Shown here piece by piece: positions 43,860 to 52,344 of a stretch of 64,000 nt of DNA. The notes beneath the pieces were generated by a model. That model did no database searches and was not told the DNA's origin. It was given only the letters and a program-made list of their open reading frames with translations. Numbering within the stretch: the stretch's first letter is position 1; the number at the start of each line of letters is the position of its first letter. The DNA comes from Lachnospiraceae bacterium (GTDB lineage: Bacteria > Bacillota > Clostridia > Lachnospirales > Lachnospiraceae): contig JAJQHQ010000103.1 of NCBI GenBank assembly GCA_021199655.1, forward strand, positions 1 through 64,000, given 5' to 3'. The position numbers and the translations under genes were made by a program.

Positions 43860-45572
43860 ATGGAAGAACAGCTCAGCAGAGTAAAAGACATCAGAGATCG
43901 TTCGGTCGATAAGGGCAGGCGCGGCATGCACCATGCCATTTTCGGACGTACGGGTGTGCTGATGTTTTTTCTTTTGGCGGAAATTTTCCTGCTATTTCTG
44001 GTGCTGCATTTTGTAGCACAGTATATCTATCTGTTTTTTGGCGGACACATGATCTTTGCGTTTCTGGTGCTGCTTTTGATCATCAACCACGAAGAGCATC
44101 CCGCATTTCAGCTGGCGTGGGCGTCTCTGGTACTGCTGTTTCCGATCTTTGGCGGGCTGCTGTATCTTTATCTCAAGCTGCAGCCGGGAATGAGGGTGCT
44201 GTCCGGGCGGATGCAGGAAGTGGACTGTGAGTGCCGGGATCTGCTGCCGCATGATTTTAATGTCATCAGGGAACTGGATTTTCAAAATCCGCGGGCGGCC
44301 CAGCTGGCCTATTATATCGGGCGAAGACAGGGGTATCCGGTCTGCGCAGACACGGAAGTCACATATTTCCCCGGCGGCGAGGAAATGTTTGAGGAACTGA
44401 AAAAGCAGCTGCAGGACGCAAAACATTTTATTTTTCTGGAATATTTTATTATCTCAGAAGGCTATATGTGGGACAGCATACAGGAGATTCTGGAGCGGAA
44501 GGTGGAAGAGGGCGTGGAAGTGCGCCTGATGTATGACGGAATGAATGAACTGAATAACCTGCCGCATGATTTTTCCAGAAAAATCAAGAATCTGGGGATT
44601 CGCTGCAAGGTCTTTTCTCCGGTCTACCCGGTCATTTCCACCAGCTACAACAACCGCGACCACCGCAAGATTGCTGTGATTGACGGACACACGGCTTTTA
44701 CGGGGGGAGTGAATCTTGCGGATGAGTATATCAACCGCAAAGAACGCTTCGGCCACTGGAAAGACGCTGCCATCATGATGCGCGGCGATGCGGCGAGGAG
44801 CTTTACGGTGATGTTTCTGAAAATGTGGGATGTCACGGAAAAATCCGAAAATATTGCGGTGTACCTGAAAGCACAGGCAGAAGAGCCGGCAAAAGCACCG
44901 GTAAAAGCACAGGCAGAAGCACCGGTAAAAGCACAGGCAGAAGAGCCGGCAAAAGCACCGGTAAAAGCACAGGCAGAAGAGTCGGTGAAAGAGCCGTCGG
45001 CCGGGGATGGAAAACGGACTGACGGAGGCTTTGTTCTCCCCTACGCGACGAACCCGCTCGCCGAAACACAGACGGCCGAGCATGTGTATCTGGAGATCAT
45101 CAACAGCGCAGTGCGGTATGTCCATATCATGACGCCTTATCTTGTGCCGGATCATGAGCTTTTACAGGCTCTGATCTATGCGGCGCAGCGGGGGATAGAC
45201 GTCAAGCTTATTCTGCCTCACATCCCGGATAAAAAGTATGCATTTGCGCTGGCACACTCTTACTATAAGACACTTGTGAGCGCCGGCGTGCGTATTTTTG
45301 AATATACGCCCGGCTTCATTCATTCTAAAGTTGTAGTCAGTGATGATGTCTGTGCCGTGGTTGGCGCGATCAATCTTGACTACCGCAGCCTGTATCTGAA
45401 TTTTGAATGTGCCGCCTGGCTCTATCATGTTCCGGAGATATGCAGGATCGAGGAGGATTTTAAAAAGACGCTGATCGATTGTCAGCTGGTGACCGCGTTT
45501 GATATCCGCCATGACAAAATCTCGCGGAAGCTGGCGGGGCATGTGCTGAAGGTGATAGCGCCGCTGATGTGA
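43860..45572 (+). CDS. cls: Cardiolipin synthase (phospholipase D family)
   Basis: 570 residues from ATG 43860. Two to three N-terminal membrane helices (about 32-110), then two PLD catalytic motifs, DHRKIAVID and HSKVVVSDD, both with the H-x-K-x4-D pattern. YLAQ-type EYFIISEGYMWD and a GGVNLADEY follow the standard Cls layout. A Lys/Ala/Glu/Pro repeat insert (KAQAEEPAKAPV units) separates the two halves and is unusual. The enzyme condenses two phosphatidylglycerols at the membrane. Confidence 0.93.
   Translation: MEEQLSRVKDIRDRSVDKGRRGMHHAIFGRTGVLMFFLLAEIFLLFLVLHFVAQYIYLFFGGHMIFAFLVLLLIINHEEHPAFQLAWASLVLLFPIFGGLLYLYLKLQPGMRVLSGRMQEVDCECRDLLPHDFNVIRELDFQNPRAAQLAYYIGRRQGYPVCADTEVTYFPGGEEMFEELKKQLQDAKHFIFLEYFIISEGYMWDSIQEILERKVEEGVEVRLMYDGMNELNNLPHDFSRKIKNLGIRCKVFSPVYPVISTSYNNRDHRKIAVIDGHTAFTGGVNLADEYINRKERFGHWKDAAIMMRGDAARSFTVMFLKMWDVTEKSENIAVYLKAQAEEPAKAPVKAQAEAPVKAQAEEPAKAPVKAQAEESVKEPSAGDGKRTDGGFVLPYATNPLAETQTAEHVYLEIINSAVRYVHIMTPYLVPDHELLQALIYAAQRGIDVKLILPHIPDKKYAFALAHSYYKTLVSAGVRIFEYTPGFIHSKVVVSDDVCAVVGAINLDYRSLYLNFECAAWLYHVPEICRIEEDFKKTLIDCQLVTAFDIRHDKISRKLAGHVLKVIAPLM
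44868..44995 (+). repeat. Tandem repeat insert in cls
   Basis: In-frame 18-30 bp units built from AAAGCACAGGCAGAA and GAGCCGGCAAAAGCACCG, encoding KAQAEEPAKAPV-like repeats between the two PLD domains. Confidence 0.88.
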
Positions 45573-45575
45573 TTC

Positions 45576-45683
45576 ACCAGTTCAGTGCAGCAGCAAAAAA
45601 GAAAGGCGGTCTGTGGCCTGCTGCGCTGAATTGTAAAAACAAACAGAAAGGAAGGCTGTGCGGATTCATCCGCGGCAGACAAA
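45576..45683 (-). repeat. Long hairpin element, reversed copy
   Basis: Read on the minus strand: CAGCAGGCCACAGACCGCCT, then GCGGATGAATCCGC, ACAGCCTTCC and TTTCTGTTTGTTTTT. It matches the two ends of 43352-43501. Confidence 0.7.
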
Positions 45684-45684
45684 A

Positions 45685-45718
45685 CCCCACAGGACAATTC
45701 CTGTGGGGTGAATTTTCG
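45685..45718. terminator. Bidirectional terminator between cls and mecA
   Basis: ACCCCACAGGA and TCCTGTGGGGT form a perfect 11-bp stem with a CAAT loop, with GAATTTT on one side and TTTTG on the other. Confidence 0.9.
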
Positions 45719-45724
45719 CCTTTG

Positions 45725-46501
45725 TCATCCGATCTCGCGCAGGCTCTGCAGCGCATGATTCGCGACGATGGTCTCAAAATGCTCATTGAAGTAGGCATCC
45801 ATGCCGATCGTGAACTTGCAGGGCACCGCGTATTCGGAAAGTATATTGCAGACACGGTTGAACTGTTCCGGCGAGCTCTGTGCCTTTTTCACCATCAGGT
45901 AAAAGACACCGTCTTCCGGACTTTTGTACAGGGAATTTGGTCCGTCATATACCGATGGATCCACGACCAGCGCGGCGCATATGGCATCATCCAGAGTCTG
46001 GAAAGAGTATGCCCGCATCAGGTTCGGCAGATCTTCGGTATCCGCGGAAGTCACGCCCGCGCCGGAAGGACTGTCTGTACCTTCGGCAGTATTTTTCTGT
46101 GAAGCCTGCTTCCTTCCTTCGGAAATACGCCGGATCAGATCCAGAATATCATCCGCGCCCTCAATGCGCTCCTTCAGGTCCGCCAGAGAAAGCCCGGTGT
46201 CAGAATCGGCGGTCTCCGGTGAGAACCGTGAAAATCGCGTATCCAGCTCTTCGGGATCTTCCACTTTTGTAATGATCAGAATGATCGTATCCATGGAAAT
46301 CGGTATAGCCTCTATCACAAGTGGAATATTATCCGCCTCAAATCCAAGATCCTGCTGGGCGACCATCATCATGTCCTGAAAAAGCTCTCTCGCCTTGTCA
46401 GAACCGTAAGCCATGTCTCTTACATTGATATTGCGGCTTGCCAGATCCTCGCTTGTCAGAGTGCAGCGGATCTGCCGGTCATTGATCTTCTCAATTCTCA
46501 T
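45725..46501 (-). CDS. mecA: MecA-family adaptor protein
   Basis: 258 residues. MRIEKINDRQIRCTLTSEDL is the classical MecA N-terminus that binds substrates. An acidic middle and a C-terminal domain follow (LMRAYSFQTLDDAICAALVV, YLMVKKAQSSPEQFNRVCNILSEY, YFNEHFETIV) that binds the ClpC ATPase. It targets proteins to ClpCP, for example competence or sporulation regulators. Single gene, preceded by a repeat core 28 nt from its start. Confidence 0.94.
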   Translation of the reverse strand: MRIEKINDRQIRCTLTSEDLASRNINVRDMAYGSDKARELFQDMMMVAQQDLGFEADNIPLVIEAIPISMDTIILIITKVEDPEELDTRFSRFSPETADSDTGLSLADLKERIEGADDILDLIRRISEGRKQASQKNTAEGTDSPSGAGVTSADTEDLPNLMRAYSFQTLDDAICAALVVDPSVYDGPNSLYKSPEDGVFYLMVKKAQSSPEQFNRVCNILSEYAVPCKFTIGMDAYFNEHFETIVANHALQSLREIG

Positions 46502-46529
46502 TCAATCACATCCTTTATGCTGTATCACC

Positions 46530-46556
46530 ATAACTGTTCAGTACCTTTACAGTTAC
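46530..46556 (-). repeat. Repeat core upstream of mecA
   Basis: ATAACTGT-TCAGTACCTTT-ACAGTTAC, in the usual orientation relative to the minus-strand mecA start. Confidence 0.9.
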
Positions 46557-46704
46557 GTATCACCATATTATACGCATCTGACGGCAAATGTAAAGTAAAA
46601 AAACTGCAGCTTGTTCCTATGGCCTTTGCGGCAAGTGAGAAGACCTGACCTGAATGGTTAGCAGGAAAGCCATAGTAAATTTACGGAAAAAAGTAAAAAA
46701 GTAC

Positions 46705-46733
46705 TTGCACAATTCACTCTTATTATTTATAAT
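46705..46733 (+). promoter_or_regulatory. Strong promoter before short genes
   Basis: TTGCAC (46705-46710), a 17-nt spacer and TATAAT (46728-46733). A strong AAAGGAGGG follows at 46760-46768, with no ATG, GTG or TTG in reach; only ATT (46775) follows at normal spacing. Confidence 0.75.
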
Positions 46734-46769
46734 ACACAACAGAAAGGATATACAAAACGAAAGGAGGGA

Positions 46770-46952
46770 TTAAAATTCAAAAACAATACGGTTCCGATTC
46801 GCTGCAAGGATCGGAACAGACGCTGTACTTCCCGTCAGCAATGCATCGAGTATACCCTTTCCATACCGATTATCTACAGTATAATAAACATTGATTGGAA
46901 TTGCAACCATAAAAAACAGTAAAACAGGCATAAAATAATGGAAATATATCAC
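46770..46952 (-). CDS. Small single-helix membrane protein, tentative
   Basis: About 60 residues from GTG 46952, which follows GCAGGAGGT. MIYFHYFMPVLLFFMVAIPI is a membrane helix; the tail ends NRNRIVFEF. Another GTG lies 6 nt upstream. It runs antisense to a 39-codon frame behind the strong plus-strand promoter, and only one of the two is likely to be real. Not recognised. Confidence 0.4.
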   Translation of the reverse strand: MIYFHYFMPVLLFFMVAIPINVYYTVDNRYGKGILDALLTGSTASVPILAANRNRIVFEF

Positions 46953-46992
46953 ACGCACCTCCTGCGTTTTCTGCCTGTGAAAAAGGAGAAAA

Positions 46993-47223
46993 TTGAATAC
47001 AAAGACAAACTCGAAGCCCTGCGGTAATCAGGCTCGGCTGCTGGAAAAAGAGCTGAGCGGCTATGAAAGAGCGGGGACCCATCTTTATCTGGACGGGCGG
47101 CGCTGCCATGCAGACGAGATTGTCAGTGCCTGCCTGCTTGCCGATGGGGCCGGCTATATGAGAGATATTATCGGCAATGATCAGGAAATGATCACCGACA
47201 TCAATTTTGTAAAAATCCGGTAA
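46993..47223 (+). CDS. Small conserved-looking protein
   Basis: 76 residues from TTG 46993, preceded by AAAAAGGAG. LYLDGRRCHADEIVSACLLADGAGYMRDII reads as a small soluble domain; no motif known to me. It is in line with the promoter at 46705. Its TAA stop lies in the first bases of the repeat element that follows, so the natural C-terminus may have been altered by insertion. Confidence 0.55.
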   Translation: MNTKTNSKPCGNQARLLEKELSGYERAGTHLYLDGRRCHADEIVSACLLADGAGYMRDIIGNDQEMITDINFVKIR

Positions 47224-47351
47224 CTATTCAGGACAGTACCTCGCACTCGCTGCGAGGTACGTATGAAAAGTAAATGTTGCAAGGGAAAATCCCATCGCGA
47301 AGCGATTTTAAATGGATTTTCCCTCGTAACTGTGAAGGCACTGAACAGTTA
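47220..47351 (+). repeat. Full-length composite repeat
   Basis: GTAACTATTCAGGACAG, hairpin 1 GTACCTCGCA (47236-47245)/TGCGAGGTAC (47251-47260), hairpin 2 GGGAAAATCC (47282-47291)/GGATTTTCCC (47313-47322), core GTAACTGT-GAAGGCACTGA-ACAGTTAC (47325-47351). The best complete copy in the window. Confidence 0.95.
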
Positions 47352-47541
47352 CAAAATCCGTTTATAAAAGGGAAGGAGGTGTGCAGCCGAACTGCCGTTT
47401 CCCCGGACCGGCTGCTTCAGTTCTTAATTTTTATCAAAAATTGGGTAAAGATACTGACGATTTTTGCAGAAGCTGATATACTGACGAAAACAGGAAGAAC
47501 TTTTCCTTTGCAATACAGAAGAAAAGGGGGAAGTACAGCAG

Positions 47542-49269
47542 ATGTATTATAAGAATAAGACATTCAGGCGAATCGCGGCGCTGCTCATCGTGGCCGGCCT
47601 GCTGTCCATAGCTGTTGTAAGCATTCAGAAATATATGCCGAGCTCAAAGTGGATGAGTTCGGATTCTTATTTTGGCTTTGCAGAAGGTACGGCCGAGCCG
47701 TCGCTTGGAGTGGAAGGTGAGACCGTAGCCGCGGTGGTCATAGACGATCATATTGCGCAGGAACGTGCGCTGATCGTGAATGGGAACGTTTATATTGATT
47801 ATACACTTGTTCAGGGTGAACTGAACTCCCGGTTCTACTGGGATTCCTCAGAGGCGCTGATGCTGTTTACTACAGCGGAGCAGGTCTTTGAAATCGGGGT
47901 GAATACCTCCGCATATACGATCGACGGAGAGAGCTTTGACGCGGGATATGAGATTGTCAAGACAACTTCTTCCGGTATGTTCGTGGCGATGAATTTTTTG
48001 CAGCAGTATTCAAATCTGCATTTTGAGACCTATGAGTCTCCGGCGCGCGTTGTGATTACGAGCGGAAGTGTGGCTGTGACGACGGCTGAGATCAAAAAGG
48101 ACGCCGTGGTGCGCTATCGCGGCGGGATTAAGAGTGAGATCCTGACGAAAGTATCCGTCGGAGAGCAGGTAACCGTGATCGAACAGATGGAGCGCTGGTC
48201 GCAGGTCGTGACGAGTGACGGATATATCGGCTATATCAAAAATAAGTACCTTACTAATATAGAAGAAACACAGCGCGAGACTTATTATCAGGCGGAGTAC
48301 ACCAGCATCAGCCTGGAAGGACGGGTGAATCTGGCTTTTCACCAGATCAACTATACCGCTATGAACAGCAATCTTTCAGAGGATATTTCCGCCATGACCG
48401 GCGTGAATGTAATCTCGCCGACCTGGTATTATCTAAGTGACAACAGCGGAGCGATCACGTCCTACGCGAGTGCTGATTACGTGACCGAGGCGCACGACGC
48501 AGGTCTGCAGGTGTGGGCGCTGGTCAGCAATTTCAGTGATGATGTCAGCACATCAACGCTGCTTGCGACCCGTTCCTCACGGCAGACAGTGCAGAATTAT
48601 CTGATCGCGCAGGCACTGGAGCTTGGCTTCGACGGCATCAACATTGATTTTGAGAGCATTGCACAGGAATCCGGTTACGATTACGTACAGTTTCTGCGTG
48701 AGCTGTCTATTCTCTGCCGCAAAAACGGCATCATTCTCTCCGTCGACGTGCCGGTACCGATGGAGTATTCTACTTATTATGATCGGGAAGAACTTGGCAT
48801 TGTCTGTGATTATGTCATCATGATGGGGTACGACGAGCATTATTCCGGCAGCGATGCCGGCAGCGTCGCCTCCATGGACTTTGAGGAGACCGGTATACAG
48901 AATATGCTGCTTGAAGTCGCAGCGGAGAAGATCATCAGCGCGATTCCGTTCTACTCCAGAGTCTGGTATACGGAAACGCTCTCCGATGGCACTGCGAATG
49001 TCACGAGCGAGGTCGTCACCATGTCAGAAGCGCAGGAGCTGCTCACCAGTCTGGGAGTGACATCCTCCTATGATGAAAGCACCGGGCAGCAGTACGCCGA
49101 GTGGACGGACGAAGACGGACTTCTCTGCCAGATCTGGCTTGAGGATGCGGATTCCGTGGCTTCCCGCGCGGCTCTCGTCAGCCAGTACAGTCTCGGCGGC
49201 ATTGCCTGCTGGCGTCTCGGCTATGAGACAGATGATGTGTGGGCGGCGATAACGGGGAGTATTGCGTGA
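47542..49269 (+). CDS. SH3/GH18 cell-wall hydrolase-like protein
   Basis: 575 residues. An N-terminal membrane anchor (RRIAALLIVAGLLSIAVVSI), a copper-amine-oxidase-like/stalk region, an SH3-type domain near 190-240 (VVRYRGGIKSEILTKVSVGEQV, WSQVVTSDGYIGYIK), then a glycoside hydrolase 18 domain with FDGINIDFES (catalytic Glu retained) and YDEHYSG. It resembles YaaH/YdhD-type proteins acting on N-acetylglucosamine polymers of the wall or spore cortex. GGGGGAAG precedes the ATG. Confidence 0.9.
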   Translation: MYYKNKTFRRIAALLIVAGLLSIAVVSIQKYMPSSKWMSSDSYFGFAEGTAEPSLGVEGETVAAVVIDDHIAQERALIVNGNVYIDYTLVQGELNSRFYWDSSEALMLFTTAEQVFEIGVNTSAYTIDGESFDAGYEIVKTTSSGMFVAMNFLQQYSNLHFETYESPARVVITSGSVAVTTAEIKKDAVVRYRGGIKSEILTKVSVGEQVTVIEQMERWSQVVTSDGYIGYIKNKYLTNIEETQRETYYQAEYTSISLEGRVNLAFHQINYTAMNSNLSEDISAMTGVNVISPTWYYLSDNSGAITSYASADYVTEAHDAGLQVWALVSNFSDDVSTSTLLATRSSRQTVQNYLIAQALELGFDGINIDFESIAQESGYDYVQFLRELSILCRKNGIILSVDVPVPMEYSTYYDREELGIVCDYVIMMGYDEHYSGSDAGSVASMDFEETGIQNMLLEVAAEKIISAIPFYSRVWYTETLSDGTANVTSEVVTMSEAQELLTSLGVTSSYDESTGQQYAEWTDEDGLLCQIWLEDADSVASRAALVSQYSLGGIACWRLGYETDDVWAAITGSIA

Positions 49270-49350
49270 GACTGATGAAAAAACAGTGATATTCATATGC
49301 AGAGGGCTGCTGCGCGGCTCCCTGTATTGCTTGGAGGGAGTTTGATAATA

Positions 49351-50826
49351 ATGAGTGGCATGAAGAATATGACTTTGGCGCACATGGCGGAAGCCTGCGG
49401 CGGGACTTTATATGGAAAAGAAGAGGACCGGAATCGGGAGGTCTGCGCGATCACGACGGACAGCCGGAAAGCAGAGCCAGGCTGTCTGTTTGCGGCGATT
49501 CCGGGCGAACGCGTGGATGGGCATGATTTTATCGAGCAGGTATTTGAGATGGGAGCGCTGTGTGTGATCACGGAGCGGGAGCCGGAGAGTATTTCCGGCA
49601 CCCGAAATTACATAAAGGTGGACTCTACGATCCGGGCTCTCGGGGCGCTGGCGGCATACTATCTGGAACAGCTGGCGATCCCGGTGGTCGGCATTACCGG
49701 CAGTGTCGGCAAGACCAGCACGAAAGAGATGATCGCGGCGGTGCTCTCGCAGAAATATCGTACATTGAAGACCGCGGGCAATTTCAACAATGAGCTCGGA
49801 CTTCCGCTGACGATCTTCCGGCTGCGCGACGAGGATGAGATCGCTGTGCTGGAGATGGGGATCAATCATTTTGGCGAGATGCACCGGCTGGCTGCGATCG
49901 CGAAGCCGGACACCTGCGTCATTACGAATATCGGGCAGTGCCATCTGGAATTTCTGGGAGACCGGGACGGCGTCCTGCGGGCGAAAACGGAGATTTTCGA
50001 TTATCTGCGTCCGGACGCACACATCGTATTAAATGGGGATGACGATAAGCTGGAGACGGTGAGAGAAGTAAAAGGTATCCGCCCAATCTTTTTCGGACTT
50101 GGAACGGACAACGATATCTACGCAGACCAGATTGAGAAAAAAGGGCTGGATGGAATTGCGTGCCGAATCTGCATAAAGAAGAGTAAGAATCTGTCAGATG
50201 GTATGGAATTGGATGAAGATGCAGGAAAAGAAATTGTCCCTGGGACGGATGCAGATGCTGCCGGAGGATACGACAGTTTCACAGTACAAATTCCCATACC
50301 CGGTGAACACATGGTGAGAAATGCTCTTGCAGCTACGGCGGTCGGTCTGCACTATGGCCTGACGACAGAAGAGATTCGTGCCGGGATTGAGAGTCTGGAG
50401 TCAGTCAGCGGTCGTTTCCATATCGTCCATACGGATAATTTTACCATCATCGACGACTGTTATAATGCAAATCCGATGTCGATGAAAGCGTCTTTGGAGG
50501 TACTGCAGGATGGGCTTGGGCGCAGGGTCGCGATTCTCGGAGACATGGGAGAGCTTGGTGAGGATGAAGTACAGATGCACCGCAGTGTCGGTGAGTATGC
50601 AGGTGGTCTGAATCTTGATCTGTGTATCTGTGCGGGTCCTTTGAGTACGCATATTGCGGAAGGAATTCATGCTAACGTGGAGACGGTCATTTTGCCGGAC
50701 CTTTCAACCCTGCTCACACAGCTCCCTGCTCTGGTACGCAAGGGTGATACGATACTGGTGAAAGCATCGCATTTCATGCATTTTGAAAAAATAGTTACAC
50801 AGTTGGAAAACATGAAAGCTGTTTAA
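49351..50826 (+). CDS. murF: UDP-MurNAc-tripeptide-D-Ala-D-Ala ligase MurF
   Basis: 491 residues from ATG 49351 (GGAGGGAG upstream). The N-terminal UDP-binding domain has ITTDSRKAEPGCLFAAI, the ATP site GITGSVGKTSTKEM, then AGNFNNELGLPLTI, EMGINHFGEM and DDCYNANPMSM. The enzyme adds D-Ala-D-Ala to the UDP-muramyl tripeptide in the cytoplasm. A 30-residue acidic insert around 285-310 is somewhat unusual. The stop codon is at the edge of a repeat element. Confidence 0.95.
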   Translation: MSGMKNMTLAHMAEACGGTLYGKEEDRNREVCAITTDSRKAEPGCLFAAIPGERVDGHDFIEQVFEMGALCVITEREPESISGTRNYIKVDSTIRALGALAAYYLEQLAIPVVGITGSVGKTSTKEMIAAVLSQKYRTLKTAGNFNNELGLPLTIFRLRDEDEIAVLEMGINHFGEMHRLAAIAKPDTCVITNIGQCHLEFLGDRDGVLRAKTEIFDYLRPDAHIVLNGDDDKLETVREVKGIRPIFFGLGTDNDIYADQIEKKGLDGIACRICIKKSKNLSDGMELDEDAGKEIVPGTDADAAGGYDSFTVQIPIPGEHMVRNALAATAVGLHYGLTTEEIRAGIESLESVSGRFHIVHTDNFTIIDDCYNANPMSMKASLEVLQDGLGRRVAILGDMGELGEDEVQMHRSVGEYAGGLNLDLCICAGPLSTHIAEGIHANVETVILPDLSTLLTQLPALVRKGDTILVKASHFMHFEKIVTQLENMKAV

Positions 50827-50876
50827 TTATTCAGGACAGTACTTCGCACTTGCTGCGAAGTACGTATGAAAACGTG
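50823..50876 (+). repeat. Left repeat module between murF and LysR gene
   Basis: TTAATTATTCAGGACAG and hairpin 1 GTACTTCGCA (50839-50848)/TGCGAAGTAC (50854-50863). Compared with 47220 and 36141, both arms differ at one pair in a compensatory way (C-G to T-A). Confidence 0.92.
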
Positions 50877-50878
50877 CA

Positions 50879-51754
50879 TTATTCTTCCGCTTGCGAAACG
50901 ATATAATCATAAAACAGCTTTCCTGCCGAGGAGAGAGGTTTGTTATTCATAAAGAGCATATAGGTTTCGAAAGAAATCACAGGTAATATATCAACCATGT
51001 GGATGTTGCTGCTTTCTTCACAGCAGGCACGCGGAAATATCGCGGACGCATAGCCGCTTTCCACCAGACGCATGGCTGTCGGTGCATCCTGCGCACAGAG
51101 TTTGATGCGGGGCGTAAATCCTTCTTTGGCGCATTCATTGAAGAAAAGATCCTGCAGGTAAGCGCGGTTGGGAAGGATCAGAGGTTCTTCCGCAAGCATG
51201 CGCAGTGTGACCGCGGATTCCCGGCAAAGCGGGCTGTCTTTGGATACAATGAGAATCAGATCGTCCTGCCGGAATGGCTGATAACAGATTTCTTTTGACG
51301 ACCAGTTGATGCTGTTCGCAAAGACAAACTCTGCCTGCTTGTCAGCGAAAGCGGACTTCTGCGGCGGATCAGAAAGCTCTGTGAGGCGCAGATTGATCTG
51401 AGGATTTGCGTCTTTGAAAGCCATGATCGCATCCAGGACCCCGTACCAGTACATGGGGCTGGTGAAAGCGATGGACAGAGTGTTCGTGGATTTTGTGGCT
51501 TCCAGATTCATCAGCATGATCGCTTCATCATACAGCGGAAGGATCTTTTCACACTTTTCTTTCAGTATTTTGCCCATATCGGTCAGGGTAACTTTTCGTG
51601 TAGAACGTTCAAAGAGGGGGACGCCCAGTTCACCTTCCATCTTCTGGATATGCTTTGAAAGAGTGGAATTGGTAATGTACAATCTTTCACTCGCATCCTG
51701 ATAACTGCAGGTTTCGCTTAATTCCATAAATTCACGGAGAAATTCAATATCCAT
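50879..51754 (-). CDS. LysR family transcriptional regulator
   Basis: 291 residues from ATG 51754 (GGAAAGGAC upstream); longer upstream sequence would run through a repeat core. The N-terminal winged helix (FLREFMELSETCSYQDASERLYITNSTLSKHIQKMEGELG) is typical of LysR. The substrate domain has SPMYWYGVLDAI and DLILIVSKDSPL. The effector is unknown. It converges on murF and diverges from a long leader region before the ATP-grasp cluster. Confidence 0.92.
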   Translation of the reverse strand: MDIEFLREFMELSETCSYQDASERLYITNSTLSKHIQKMEGELGVPLFERSTRKVTLTDMGKILKEKCEKILPLYDEAIMLMNLEATKSTNTLSIAFTSPMYWYGVLDAIMAFKDANPQINLRLTELSDPPQKSAFADKQAEFVFANSINWSSKEICYQPFRQDDLILIVSKDSPLCRESAVTLRMLAEEPLILPNRAYLQDLFFNECAKEGFTPRIKLCAQDAPTAMRLVESGYASAIFPRACCEESSNIHMVDILPVISFETYMLFMNNKPLSSAGKLFYDYIVSQAEE

Positions 51755-51780
51755 GACAGAAGTCCTTTCCTGGCCGCCCG

Positions 51781-51807
51781 GTAACTGTTTGGTACCTTCA
51801 CAGTTAC
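51781..51807 (-). repeat. Repeat core upstream of LysR gene
   Basis: GTAACTGT-TTGGTACCTTC-ACAGTTAC, 26 nt from the regulator's start, in the usual relative orientation. Confidence 0.92.
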
Positions 51808-52030
51808 GACGGAACATAAATGCTTCCATCCTGTGCACGGAAAAAGGATGATCGGGCAGCTCTTTGGGGCGCTTTTTATGCATTTTTTTTATTACACGGT
51901 CTTTATCATTAAATTAATATGATTGTAACACATTGAAATATTTCTGTCATTGAAAATTAAACAAAATATTGTTTCTATTTTGGAATTAATACACAAAATA
52001 TACAAAATGTGGTGAAATTGTAACAAACAG

Positions 52031-52190
52031 GAACGGTCAAAAAAATGGTTGACGGTTCCCCGTATTTTGTTGTATTATAGATGCACACAGACGCGCAGGG
52101 AATAGCTGCTTGCGCAGCCTCGCGTCTGGCGCAAAGTAAAACGACCAAAGTCGTTTACTATAATAATTTCCAAAACAAAGGCGTTTTGCA
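52031..52190 (+). promoter_or_regulatory. Promoter, operator and hairpin leader of ATP-grasp cluster
   Basis: TTGACG (52049-52054), an 18-nt spacer and TATTAT (52073-52078) form a promoter. GAACGGTCAA and TTGACGGTTC (52031-52058) form an inverted repeat over the -35. The transcript would start with the hairpin CAGACGCG...CGCGTCTG (52087-52128), then GTAAAACGAC/GTCGTTTAC, then AAAGGCG...CGCCTTTTCTT, a possible attenuator. No gene is visible in 51808-52344. Confidence 0.65.
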
Positions 52191-52265
52191 TTCTTGCACT
52201 GCGCCTTTTCTTGTGTGATCCTTTCTGGAAATCTGAGGATCCTGTGTAGTGAAAGAACGCAGGAA

Positions 52266-52317
52266 GTAACTATTCATAACAGATTTTGTGCATGCAAAGA
52301 AGGGACTGAACAGTTAC
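52266..52317 (+). repeat. Hybrid repeat core upstream of ATP-grasp gene
   Basis: It starts with the left-module end GTAACTATTCATAACAG and ends with the right-module end AAGGGACTGAACAGTTAC, 27 nt before the start codon. It looks like an internal deletion of a full element. Confidence 0.88.
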
Positions 52318-52344
52318 CGCAGGATAAGAGAGGAGAGGGAGTAC

